Shown here in pieces: positions 31,555 to 40,192 of a stretch of DNA of 64,000 nt. Origin of the DNA: Phellopilus nigrolimitatus. Taxonomy: Eukaryota; Basidiomycota; Agaricomycetes; Hymenochaetales; Hymenochaetaceae. Below the pieces are notes generated by a model. It was not told the DNA's origin, did not search any database, and saw only the letters and a list, made by a program, of their open reading frames with translations. Every line of letters starts with the position of its first letter. Position 1 is the stretch's first letter. The DNA lies in contig JAJOHG010000007.1 of NCBI GenBank assembly GCA_021029095.1, positions 1-64,000 of the forward strand, written 5' to 3'. A program made the translations under genes and the position numbers.

Positions 31555-31712
31555 GAGAACGCACCTCAAACCATCAAAGTTTTGAAGCAAGGGAAACCCT
31601 TGAGGTGGCCCATGCGGCCCGAGCTCATCATCTTTGCGGCGCTTTGCCTTCAGGCCCCACTCGAACGACTGGATCTTCGTAGACGGGTACCCGCACTGCG
31701 CGCAGGCTGTCC
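31555..31712 (-). pseudogene. Ribosomal protein eL37 fragment
   Basis: On the minus strand, CAQCGYPSTKIQSFEWGLKA and then KRRK match the zinc-ribbon and basic region of eL37. After that the frame shifts, but GRMGHLKGF is recognisable in the next frame. A plausible acceptor (GGACAG) precedes the fragment and a donor (GTGCGT) follows it, so it is an exon copied with its splice sites. It lies directly upstream of the HSP70 piece in the same orientation. Confidence 0.7.
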
Positions 31713-32267
31713 ATGCAAGCAAGCAAGAACGAAAAAAGGCGGGGTGCAGCGCCGTACGCAACGGCCGTTGAAGAATTCTGAGATATGAGAAATGCGGGTG
31801 ACAAATACAAATTGAGCACGCATGGCTCGGCAACTTCCGGGCGGGTCAGTTCGGCGTCTCGACGCGGGTACCTATGCCCAGTGAAAAGTCACTCGTGTGA
31901 AATCGAGCCGTATCGTAGCAGATCGTAGACAATCTTGTGTATTCAATTCAAATCGAGTGAACTCGGATGGTGGTTCGAAGGCTGTGTTGCGACTCAATTT
32001 AGACGCTGATTTTCCGTTGCAACTTGCTCAAGAGATCGACACGAATGAAAAAAATGGCTAAGTAAAAATATTTTCGCCCAACGAACTGCACACTCGGCTT
32101 ATGTAAATTGAGATTGTCCCAGTCAAACTCGCTCGAACTTGTGCTCTTGTGCACAATTCCTCTCACGTGCTTAGTTTCGTACTCCGCTACCCTCCGCCAA
32201 AAATTTCACGGTTTTCACTCGAGTGACGAGACTTCTCTCCTACATCGACCTCTGCAGCAAAAGGCGA

Positions 32268-33418
32268 TGCACACCGCCAACCTCTGGAACAGCGGTACGC
32301 ACCGGCTCGATAACACACTCAGCTACGCGCTCGAGCGCGCGTGGTGCGTCGCCGTGTGCCCGCACACGACGACGTCGCGGTCGGCTTCGACAAGGGCGTC
32401 GTCGTCGTCAAGCTCGGCCGCGATGAGCCCGCGCTCAGCACGGAACCCGCCGGCAAGCTCGTCTACACGCGCAACACCGACGTGCTCTCCGCGAATCTGC
32501 AGGCCGTCGCAGACGTCGAGGCGCCTAAGGGCTAGCGCATCCACCTCCCCGTGCGTGAGCTCGGCTCGATGGAGCTCTATGCTACCTCGCTGCAGCACTC
32601 CCCGGACGGGCGGTTTATCACCGTGGTTGATGATGGCAAGCATATCATCTACACCACACTCGCATGGCGCAACAAGGCGTATGGGTCCGGCTCGTCCTTC
32701 GCGTGGGTCGGGGACTGTAACACGTGTGCGGTGCTGGAGGGCAGGACGAAGCTGCGCATATTCCGGCCTTCAAGGAGCGAGGGGGCGTCGGTATGAAGGG
32801 CGTCGGTTCGTGGCCGATTGAGGTTCTGCATGGTGACGCGCTTCTTGCGGCGCGCTCGAGCAGTTTTGTTGTGTTCTGGGACTGGGAGTCTGGCGAAATT
32901 GTGCGGCGCATTGACGTCGAGGCGAAGCATGTGCGTTTTCCGCTTTTTTTCTTTTCTTTTCTCGAGGCAAGAGCGACTCATGAGATGCTTTGCAGATTTC
33001 GTGGTTTGGGACCGGCAATCCCGTCACGATAACGGCCTACGACACGTTCTACATCCTTCGCTTCGATCGAGATACGTACAATGCTGCACTCGAATCCGGC
33101 GCTGATATCAGACGAGGGTGTCGAGAAAGCTTCTGACATCATCGCGGAGATCTCAGAGAAGTACGTCTGTGTTTGCCTTTCATTGATTGGACATTCATCT
33201 CATGTATCTACCTTTCTCAAGCATCAAGACCTGCAAATGCATTGACGACGGCTTCATCTACACCAATCTACACCAATACAGCAAACCGGCTCAGTTACCT
33301 TATCGGCAGTGACACGCAGAATGTCACCACTTCGACAAGTAAGCCTACCACATATACACCCTAAATTATGATTTCATTCGCTAATGCTCTGATAAGCCTA
33401 TGTATCTCCTAGGCTATA
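32268..33418 (+). pseudogene. SEC27 (COPI coat beta' subunit) fragment
   Basis: Pieces match the WD-repeat and coatomer WD-associated region of beta'-COP, which coats Golgi-to-ER vesicles: HTANLWNSGTHRLDNTLSYA, GKLVYTRNTDVLSANLQAV, VRELGSMELYATSLQHSPDG, FVVFWDWESGEIVRRIDVEA, FYILRFDRDTYNAALESGAD and PMYLLGY. It is disabled by a stop after EAPKG (near 32532) and by frameshifts. At least two introns are retained (about 32932-32996, and one before PMYLLGY near 33340-33402). The beginning and end of the gene are absent. It lies inside the TIR element. Confidence 0.85.
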
Positions 33419-33546
33419 GCAACAGCTGCGAAGAAACTGCGGAAGGTCAGTACATTGGATCCGGCTGTCAAATATGTTAATCTTACTACTCAACTAGCCC
33501 TCAATGGATGTCTCAAAGATCCGCCGAACCTAAGCAAACAGGAGAT

Positions 33547-33798
33547 AAATAGAAATCCACAAAGGTATTTCTTATGTAAAGCGGCAGCGCAGAGAGATCA
33601 CACAGATCAGAGGCTTCAGAGTACTTGTGTATTCGTACAGGAGTAGCTGCCCTTATATACCCAAGGGCTACATGATCAGTAAGCAAAAGAGATGTCACAA
33701 TAATGATGCGATACAGTGCTGAGCGAGCAACATGAGTAAGACAATAGAAACTGACTAAGAGACCGTAAGTGACCATGAGTAATACTAATTATCTAATA
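33547..33798 (-). repeat. 3' LTR of the Copia element
   Basis: 252 bp. Preceded in element orientation by the polypurine tract GAGGAGGAG that follows the polyprotein stop. Its outer side abuts the GAGAT duplication. Confidence 0.9.
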
Positions 33799-33805
33799 CT
33801 CCTCC

Positions 33806-36800
33806 TCAAACGTGCAATCCGAGTCTTTCGGTGAAGCGTTTGACTTTAACAGGGACAAGCGCCTTGGTAAACATGTCTGCCTCGTTGTCATCCGTTTTGA
33901 CGTATTCGAGGTGAATAGTACGCTTGTCGACGTGCTCGCGAATCCAGTGGTAACGAATATCAATGTGTTTCGTACGAGGGTGGAATCGCTCCTCCTTGGC
34001 CATGGCGAGAGCCGACTGATTGTCGCAGAAGATGGTGACGGGGAGGGTGTTCATTTTGAGGACGTCGTGTAGAATGTCTGCAAGCCAAATCGCTTCTTTG
34101 GCGGCATGCGTGAGGGCGACGTACTCGGCTTCGGTGGTGGAGAGTGTAACGATCTCCTGCCGCTTCGATGACCATGAGATCGCGGCGCCGAATAACTTGA
34201 AAACGTAGCCAGAAATGGCGTGTCGTCCCTCAGTGGACATGCCGTCCGCATCCGAATATCCAACCAATCCTTGTCCTTCTCCTCCCAAAACTAACCATTG
34301 TTCCTTCGTCGCTTTGAGATACTGGAAGACACGCTTCACAGCTTCCCAGTGGGCGTAGCCCGGGTTCTCCATGAACCGCGCGAGTTGTCCTACAGCGTAG
34401 GCGGTGTCGTAGCGAGTGACGTCCGTAGCGTATCGCAGTGCTCCTGTAGCGCCTCGAAAGGGTCGTTTCGCCATTTCCTCGATGTCAGCGTCGTTGGTGG
34501 GACAATTGTCCTTCGTTAGTTTTGCATCGGGGAGCATAGGCGTGTTAGCGTCACGAGCGTCGGCGAAACCGTATCGATGGAGGATGGTGTCGATATAGGA
34601 GAGCTGGCGTAGCATGATCGTTCGTTTAGCGCGGTCGCGCTTGATTTCAATGCCTAAAAGCCAATTAATTTCTCCTCCATCGGTAAACTCTACCTGTTTG
34701 CCGATTAATTCCTTTAATTTGGCGAGGTATGCGACGCTGCTCGAAATAAGCGTTAAATCGTCAACATGCGAGAATGTTATTGTCATGGCCCCATCTGGGT
34801 GATGACGAAACCAAACCGCATATTCTTTGTTGGCACGACTTAGCCCTGCTGAGGCAAGCGTCTTGCATAATACCTGATACCATCGTCGTCCTGACTGCTT
34901 AAGTCCATAAAGCGCCCTATGAAGGCGCAAGACTTGTCCTGGTTTGATGCCTGGCATGGTATAACCAGCCGGCGGACGTGCGTAGATAACTTCGTTGTCG
35001 TCGAGTTTGCCGTATAGGTATGCTGACTTAATGTCGATCTGCTGAATCTCCATATCGTGTGCAGCGGCGTATGCCAATATGGCGCGAACTGTGGCAAGAC
35101 GAGCGACGGGTGCAAATGTGTCGTCGGAGTAATAATCCACTCCATCGACCTGCGAAAAACCTTGAGCGACCAACCGAGATTTATACTTATCGATAGTTCC
35201 ATCCGCCCGGCGTTTAGTGCGGTGAACGAACCGCAAGCCAATCGTTTTGGCGCCCGGTGGAAGGTCGACGTATTCGAAGACTTCGCGCTGAATGAGAATG
35301 TTTGATTCGGTGTTCATGGCGTTGTACCATTGCACGGCGTCAGGGCGTTTGTTGACTTGGGCGATGGTGGTCGGGTCGTCTTGGTTGTCTCCTCCTGTGG
35401 CTAGCCAGACTTCGGCCGACATAGCCTGTGGTGGAGGGGCGTCTTCATCGTATTCGAGTTGTTGGACACGGCGCGATGCCCTCTTTTGGCGTTTGCCACG
35501 TCCTTCCTCGGTGCTGGTGTCCTCGGGTACGAGCGTTTCGTCTGAACTGGTGACTGGTAGTGTCGTCGTTTGTGGCTCTTCGTCGTTCTCAGGCTCGGTT
35601 ACTGGGCCAATGTCGACTTCGACTGGTTGCTCCTCCTGAACGTCGGAGGGCTGCAAATTTAGCATTTGAATGTTGCGCTCGGTAGATACCTTGCGCTCTT
35701 TCTCCCAGTAAACGCGATGACCTTTCGCTGTTTCATCTGGTCCAAGCCAGCGGCCTAAGGTGCCGCGGTTGTCGAGCTTTTCAGCTGATTCGAGCCGGAT
35801 GACACATCGTTGTCCAAAACGATAAACCCATTGGAGGTTCGGCGGGTGACCGAAGCGTACCTCGTAAGGTGATCTGAAACCAAGCGCCGAGTGCGGTGTC
35901 CGATTATAAACATATGAGACGTACTGTAAGCACTCTCCCCACAGCCATGTGGGTAAGTGCGCGCTGGCCAAATTGGCCCTTATTGCATTGAAAATTGTGC
36001 CATGAGCACGTTCCGCAACTCCATTTTGCTGCGGCGTATCGTGGACGGTGAGGCGGCGAATGGTGCCGTTAGCCTCGAGATACTGGCTGAATTCGCGCGA
36101 AAGGAAAGCGCCGTCGTTGTCGGACTGGAGGACTTTGATCGTAATATTGTGCTGGGTTTTAAGCAGCGACTGCCAGCCGACGTATTTTGACATGGCGTCC
36201 GATTTCGCGGTCATAGTTTGCATTTGAAGCCATCGAGTTTTGTCGTCCACGATTGTAAGCGCGTAGCGTGCATGGTTAATTGTCCTAACTTTCGCCGGAC
36301 CCCAAATATCCATGTGGAAATGGTCGCCGAACTCCTTGGCGAGGGGACTGGTGCGTTCAGAAGGGATAGGCGTTCGTCTGATTTTGCCAAGCGCGCAGGC
36401 GAGGCAATCCTTCTCGATATCCTGCTTAGGGTCGAGACGCATGCCAACGAGTTTGCCATCGTTGTTGAGACGGCGAATGTAACCATAATTGATATGGCTA
36501 AGTCGACAGTGAATATCGTATAGTGAGAGTAGCGGCCAATCTTTAGACCGTACGTCGGTGTCGGCAGCGTTGGCGTGATGACTGTGCCAGCGAATAGCGT
36601 ACAAGTCGTTCTGGAGAGTGATGTCGGCGATGATAGTGCCGACCCGGTCCTTGATCCACAAGTGTCCTCGACTAAAGAGACACGCGTAGCCCGCTTTATC
36701 GAGCTTCGGGACCGAAATAAGCGTAGAGTGTAAATCCGGCGCATAGCGAACGTCACTCAGCTTCATGACATTCTGTTTGTCCTGGCAAGGGACAGTGACG

Positions 36801-38350
36801 TTCATGTCTCCAGAATGTGTCGACTCGAAATATTGGCCGTTGGCCGTGCGAATAGTGACGGGCTCAGTGAGCTGGACGTTGTAGAGCCGATTAATCTCCG
36901 GCGTGAGATGGAGGGTTGCCGCGGAATCAAAGGCGTCGATGCGGTAAGTCGATGCCGCAGAGGCTTGCTCCTCGGTGGCACACAGCCAGGCGTTGTCGGG
37001 TAGCTCCTCAATAAACGCAGCGGAAGCGGATGCGGTCGTCGACTTGTTCTCCTCCTTCTTGTCGTCCTTCTTGTCGTCTTTCTTCTTCGACTTGTCGTCT
37101 GTCGCTTCGCTGGCCGATTCGCGCTTTCGCTTTGGCGAAGGACATTTGTTGGCGAAGTGACCGAAACCAGAGCAGTTGTAGCATTTCTTGCTGGAATCGT
37201 CGGACTTGCCATCGCGCTGGCCATGACCCTGGCCTCCTCCGCGACCACGTCCACCGCGGCCGCCTCGTCCGGATCCTCTGCCACGACCTCCTCCGCGGCC
37301 GCGGCCTCCTCCGGAATAGTTCGCCTGCTCCTCCTTGCGCTGACCTGACTTCGCTAAGACGGTCTTGGAGGCGGCTTTCGATCGTAATGCGTTTACTACC
37401 TCGGTGGCAGTGAAAGCGCGCGTCTGGGGCTGGATCGGTTGCTGGCCGGCCGGTATGTTCTGGTTGATGGCCGCCATTTGAGTGATGATGATCGCGTTCA
37501 CGGTATCGATATTGCCCTTCAGACTCTGGATGACGTCGCGATAGCTCTCCGGTACCGAGGCCGAGAGCGCGTTGATGAAAGTTTCGTCGGATACATTGCG
37601 GCCAAATTCCGCAAGTTTGCTGCGAACGTCGAGCATTTGATCGATATGCTTATCAATTCCTTTATCATCATGACATTTGAGTTGGTACAGCTTAGCTTCG
37701 GTAACTGCCTCAACGGTCTGGTTAACGACGTTATAATCGCGCTCCAAAACCGTAAGGACTTCGTGCGCGTGTTCGAAGGTCATAACCTTCAGGAAAACTT
37801 GTGTCGGAAGCTTCCCATTGATTGCAGCGACAAGCTGATCGTCCAGGCTAACCATGGCCGCATCATTGGCAGCCGGTGGTCCTATAAGCAGGGCTCGGCC
37901 GCCTGCTGCTCGAGCGCATTGCCTGATGCGAGCGATCCATGGTCGGTAATTCGAGCCGTCGGGCTTAAGCTGTTCGACATCAGAGAAAACTTTTGCGACT
38001 TCAACCATTGTGAGAATTCGACGGTAGGTGAGGGGTGGCTGGGCTGGTGCAGTAGTAATAACAGGTGTAGGGATAAATGCAAGGAACTCAGCGAAAATAT
38101 CCCAATCAAACAGCCAATTGAACGAGTTAGCTTGGTACGCAGCTACACGTGTGTCGAAGTCAACCTGTCTAGGCTGAAACTGAATGAGATCGTCAGGAGT
38201 GTCTTGGAACGCCTCAAGGAGATCGTTTGAGATAGGGATCCACGGGTCGATGGGAGTCCCGGTCTGAGCGAGATTAAGGCGGGATGTGAGTCGAGGTCGA
38301 GAGGTCGTATATGCGAGTGTGACGATTTGATTGTGACGGATAAGTTTCAT
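33806..38350 (-). CDS. Copia Gag-Pol polyprotein
   Basis: 1514 residues in one frame. In order: Gag with an RGG-rich region and a CCHC zinc knuckle (CYNCSGFGHFANKCPSP, near residue 390); protease around FDSAATLHLT; integrase with its zinc-binding part (HCRLSHINYGY and DCLACALGKI) and the DDE core (DIWGPAKV, LQSDNDGAF, TPQQNGVAERAHG); reverse transcriptase (QIDIKSAYLYGKLDD, LHRALYGLKQSGRRWYQ and FSHVDDLTL, the YVDD-type box); RNase H (GYSDADGMSTEGRHAISGY, then LSTTEAEYVAL). The integrase-before-RT order is diagnostic of Copia. The ATG at 38350 lies 48 nt after the 5' LTR. No stop or frameshift is seen. Confidence 0.95.
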   Translation of the reverse strand: MKLIRHNQIVTLAYTTSRPRLTSRLNLAQTGTPIDPWIPISNDLLEAFQDTPDDLIQFQPRQVDFDTRVAAYQANSFNWLFDWDIFAEFLAFIPTPVITTAPAQPPLTYRRILTMVEVAKVFSDVEQLKPDGSNYRPWIARIRQCARAAGGRALLIGPPAANDAAMVSLDDQLVAAINGKLPTQVFLKVMTFEHAHEVLTVLERDYNVVNQTVEAVTEAKLYQLKCHDDKGIDKHIDQMLDVRSKLAEFGRNVSDETFINALSASVPESYRDVIQSLKGNIDTVNAIIITQMAAINQNIPAGQQPIQPQTRAFTATEVVNALRSKAASKTVLAKSGQRKEEQANYSGGGRGRGGGRGRGSGRGGRGGRGRGGGQGHGQRDGKSDDSSKKCYNCSGFGHFANKCPSPKRKRESASEATDDKSKKKDDKKDDKKEENKSTTASASAAFIEELPDNAWLCATEEQASAASTYRIDAFDSAATLHLTPEINRLYNVQLTEPVTIRTANGQYFESTHSGDMNVTVPCQDKQNVMKLSDVRYAPDLHSTLISVPKLDKAGYACLFSRGHLWIKDRVGTIIADITLQNDLYAIRWHSHHANAADTDVRSKDWPLLSLYDIHCRLSHINYGYIRRLNNDGKLVGMRLDPKQDIEKDCLACALGKIRRTPIPSERTSPLAKEFGDHFHMDIWGPAKVRTINHARYALTIVDDKTRWLQMQTMTAKSDAMSKYVGWQSLLKTQHNITIKVLQSDNDGAFLSREFSQYLEANGTIRRLTVHDTPQQNGVAERAHGTIFNAIRANLASAHLPTWLWGECLQYVSYVYNRTPHSALGFRSPYEVRFGHPPNLQWVYRFGQRCVIRLESAEKLDNRGTLGRWLGPDETAKGHRVYWEKERKVSTERNIQMLNLQPSDVQEEQPVEVDIGPVTEPENDEEPQTTTLPVTSSDETLVPEDTSTEEGRGKRQKRASRRVQQLEYDEDAPPPQAMSAEVWLATGGDNQDDPTTIAQVNKRPDAVQWYNAMNTESNILIQREVFEYVDLPPGAKTIGLRFVHRTKRRADGTIDKYKSRLVAQGFSQVDGVDYYSDDTFAPVARLATVRAILAYAAAHDMEIQQIDIKSAYLYGKLDDNEVIYARPPAGYTMPGIKPGQVLRLHRALYGLKQSGRRWYQVLCKTLASAGLSRANKEYAVWFRHHPDGAMTITFSHVDDLTLISSSVAYLAKLKELIGKQVEFTDGGEINWLLGIEIKRDRAKRTIMLRQLSYIDTILHRYGFADARDANTPMLPDAKLTKDNCPTNDADIEEMAKRPFRGATGALRYATDVTRYDTAYAVGQLARFMENPGYAHWEAVKRVFQYLKATKEQWLVLGGEGQGLVGYSDADGMSTEGRHAISGYVFKLFGAAISWSSKRQEIVTLSTTEAEYVALTHAAKEAIWLADILHDVLKMNTLPVTIFCDNQSALAMAKEERFHPRTKHIDIRYHWIREHVDKRTIHLEYVKTDDNEADMFTKALVPVKVKRFTERLGLHV

Positions 38351-38398
38351 AAGCTAAGCGAAGTACGAAGCGCGCCTCAGAGCCCAAGGCTCATAACC

Positions 38399-38650
38399 AA
38401 ATAGAAATCCACAAAGGTATTTCTTATGTAAAGCGGCAGCGCAGAGAGATCACACAGATCAGAGGCTTCAGAGTACTTGTGTATTCGTACAGGAGTAGCT
38501 GCCCTTATATACCCAAGGGCTACATGATCAGTAAGCAAAAGAGATGTCGCAATAATGATGCGATACAGTGCTGAGCGAGCAACATGAGTAAGACAATAGA
38601 AACTGACTAAGAGACCGTAAGTGACCATGAGTAATACTAATTATCTAATA
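38399..38650 (-). repeat. 5' LTR of the Copia element
   Basis: 252 bp. Differs from the other LTR by one A/G change (GATGTCGC against GATGTCAC on the plus strand). The initiator-Met primer site begins at the next base, 38398. Confidence 0.9.
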
Positions 38651-39060
38651 GAGATATGGGCAGGCTTGGTGTGTGATTCGAGGGTGGCAGTTGCTCGTCT
38701 TCGTTGTCATCTTTATCGTCGCGTTTTTCATGTTTTAGTGTAGCGTACAGTCAATTTATTGCTCGATTCGCTTTTATAAAAGAAAAATAGTGTGATAAAC
38801 TGCCAGATTTAATACAATATCATCCGATGAGAAGCACTGCATGAATAGAAATAACACGATTTTGCGCGATCCTGCTATATATTCTGTCGAATGAAAACGG
38901 GCCTGCTCGAATAATCCGTTTTCACTCGTTTTCACTCATTCTGACAATATAAATATCGTGTTATTCTCAAAATATATTGTGAAATCGGACCAGGTCGATT
39001 AGTCCGATATCATGCGATCTAATTCGATTTCACACGAGTGACTTTTCACTGGGACCTATG

Positions 39061-39155
39061 AGCGAGACCTCCGAGCCAGCAACTGCATGCCCTGAAAGCT
39101 GGACTCGGTACGATATTAGGTAACGTAACCGGTCTTCCACAATTTCGATTGCAGC
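39061..39155 (-). pseudogene. F-box family fragment (copy 5)
   Basis: The minus strand reads AAIEIVEDRLRYLISYRVQL and SGHAV, a piece of the last F-box exon (counterpart about 10243-10325 in copy 2). It ends at the TIR element on one side and at an ADE1 leader fragment on the other, so it is a chimeric junction. Confidence 0.7.
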
Positions 39156-39567
39156 AGCGGCATGAAGAAAATTGGGTGAGAGAGATAAGATTAGATCACG
39201 ACGGTGCCGCCCCTTTCCGAGCGGCTACGACAACGACGACGCTCTGCAAGTGCATGCTCGGCGTCTAGCTTCAGCTCTTCGCGCCCACTGTGGTTCACAC
39301 CGCAACCATCTTTTGGATGCGGAGGCGTGCAGCGTCTCGCAGTGGCCTTGTGGACTCTCATCCTGAAGGCTCTCGAAGCTGACACTAACACTGCCAAAGT
39401 AGGCTGGTCGCCTTCGGGTACGATACGAAGGAAACGCATGCGTGGAAATGATAGCAGAAGGTATGTTACGGCCGCTTCCTATGATTCATGGGCAAATGTT
39501 GAATCTCCTGCGGTCGCGATATCGCAGTCCTCAGATTCGCTTCCTTACCTTCGGACAGACAAATTTT
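39156..39567 (-). repeat. ADE1 upstream fragment, copy D
   Basis: The minus strand matches the ADE1 promoter and leader (GATCTAATCTTATCTC, then TTCTTCATGC), but stops before the ATG and joins to the F-box fragment. The remainder matches 6530-6660. Confidence 0.6.
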
Positions 39568-39935
39568 AGGGCTCCGCACCGTACGGTGTATGAATACGGT
39601 ACATGATTACGGACCATAAATGTGCCGCTGAGGCATCATTACGGTACGGACCGTATTCGCGACCTTGACGAGGCTTTTCCAACCTGCAATACATTTTTAA
39701 GTTTTTTTTTTTCGAAGTTGAAAGCCATAACAAAGCTAAACGAGTCCATCTTCCAAGTCAGATACTCTCGTTTCTCAAAAACGAGTGAAACACCTCACCA
39801 GGACCGTAATACGGATATGGGCCATATAATACGACCTACGTTATTTGCCCTCTTCTACTCGATACGATACGGCCCGTTTCCGTATACGGTACGGCCGGGC
39901 CATAAACCGTAAACACGGACACGGTGCGGAACTCT
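39568..39935 (-). mobile_element. MITE in the F-box tail, longer form
   Basis: Ends TAGGGCTCCGCACCG and, inverted, AGAGTTCCGCACCG. Rich in TACGG/CCGTA palindromes. Same insertion site as 6382-6526, which retains only the two ends. No coding capacity. Confidence 0.6.
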
Positions 39936-40192
39936 GCAGACAATTGGCACAATGCAGGATCGAACATGCCCTTGTGAACGACTCGCCCAATTCACAGTTA
40001 CCTCGCACCAGGTCCTGCATGAATATAAGTATCAGAACGGTTCCGTTTTTTCGTGTACAAAATCTATTAAAGTTACGTTTGAAGCAGGGTTCGAATACTG
40101 TACTCTATTCAGCAAGATAATATACCGACTCTTCGACGAGTCCTTGCAAAACTGGTTGATTGTATGCTAGGCACTTGCAAAGGATATTTTGC
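39936..40192 (-). repeat. 3' tail of F-box copy 4
   Basis: Matches 6100-6380 on the minus strand (CTTGCAAAGG, TATATTATCTTGC, TTTGTACACG). Confidence 0.65.

Larger units (their letters stand above)
33547..38650 (-). mobile_element. Ty1/Copia LTR retrotransposon, apparently complete
   Basis: Two 252-bp LTRs (33547-33798 and 38399-38650) differ at one position by eye. GAGAT is duplicated at 33542-33546 and 38651-38655. In element orientation (minus), the initiator-Met primer site GGTTATGAGCC follows the 5' LTR immediately (38398 downward), and GAGGAGGAG precedes the 3' LTR. One uninterrupted polyprotein lies between. LTR ends are TATTAG and CTATTT, not TG and CA. One LTR difference and an intact frame indicate a young, possibly active copy. 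Confidence 0.93.
31877..39053. mobile_element. TIR-bounded element carrying a SEC27 fragment, with nested Copia
   Basis: A 30-bp perfect inverted repeat (CCCAGTGAAAAGTCACTCGT plus 10 more bases) is at 31877-31906 and 39024-39053. ACCTATG is duplicated at 31870-31876 and 39054-39060 (7 bp). Removing the Copia and its target duplication leaves about 2.07 kb. The interior holds an intron-containing SEC27 piece and AT-rich subterminal sequence with repeated CGAGTGA/ACTCG motifs, but no transposase. This is the structure of a Pack-type element that has captured host DNA. The 7-bp duplication does not clearly fit one superfamily (a Mutator-like or hAT-like origin is possible). Confidence 0.75.

Noticed and set aside
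36800..37450. Independent plus-strand genes within the Copia
   Set aside because: They are antisense to the Gag and protease region of the intact polyprotein.
31877..39053. Helitron as carrier of the SEC27 piece
   Set aside because: The perfect inverted ends and target duplication point to a TIR transposon; Helitrons have neither.
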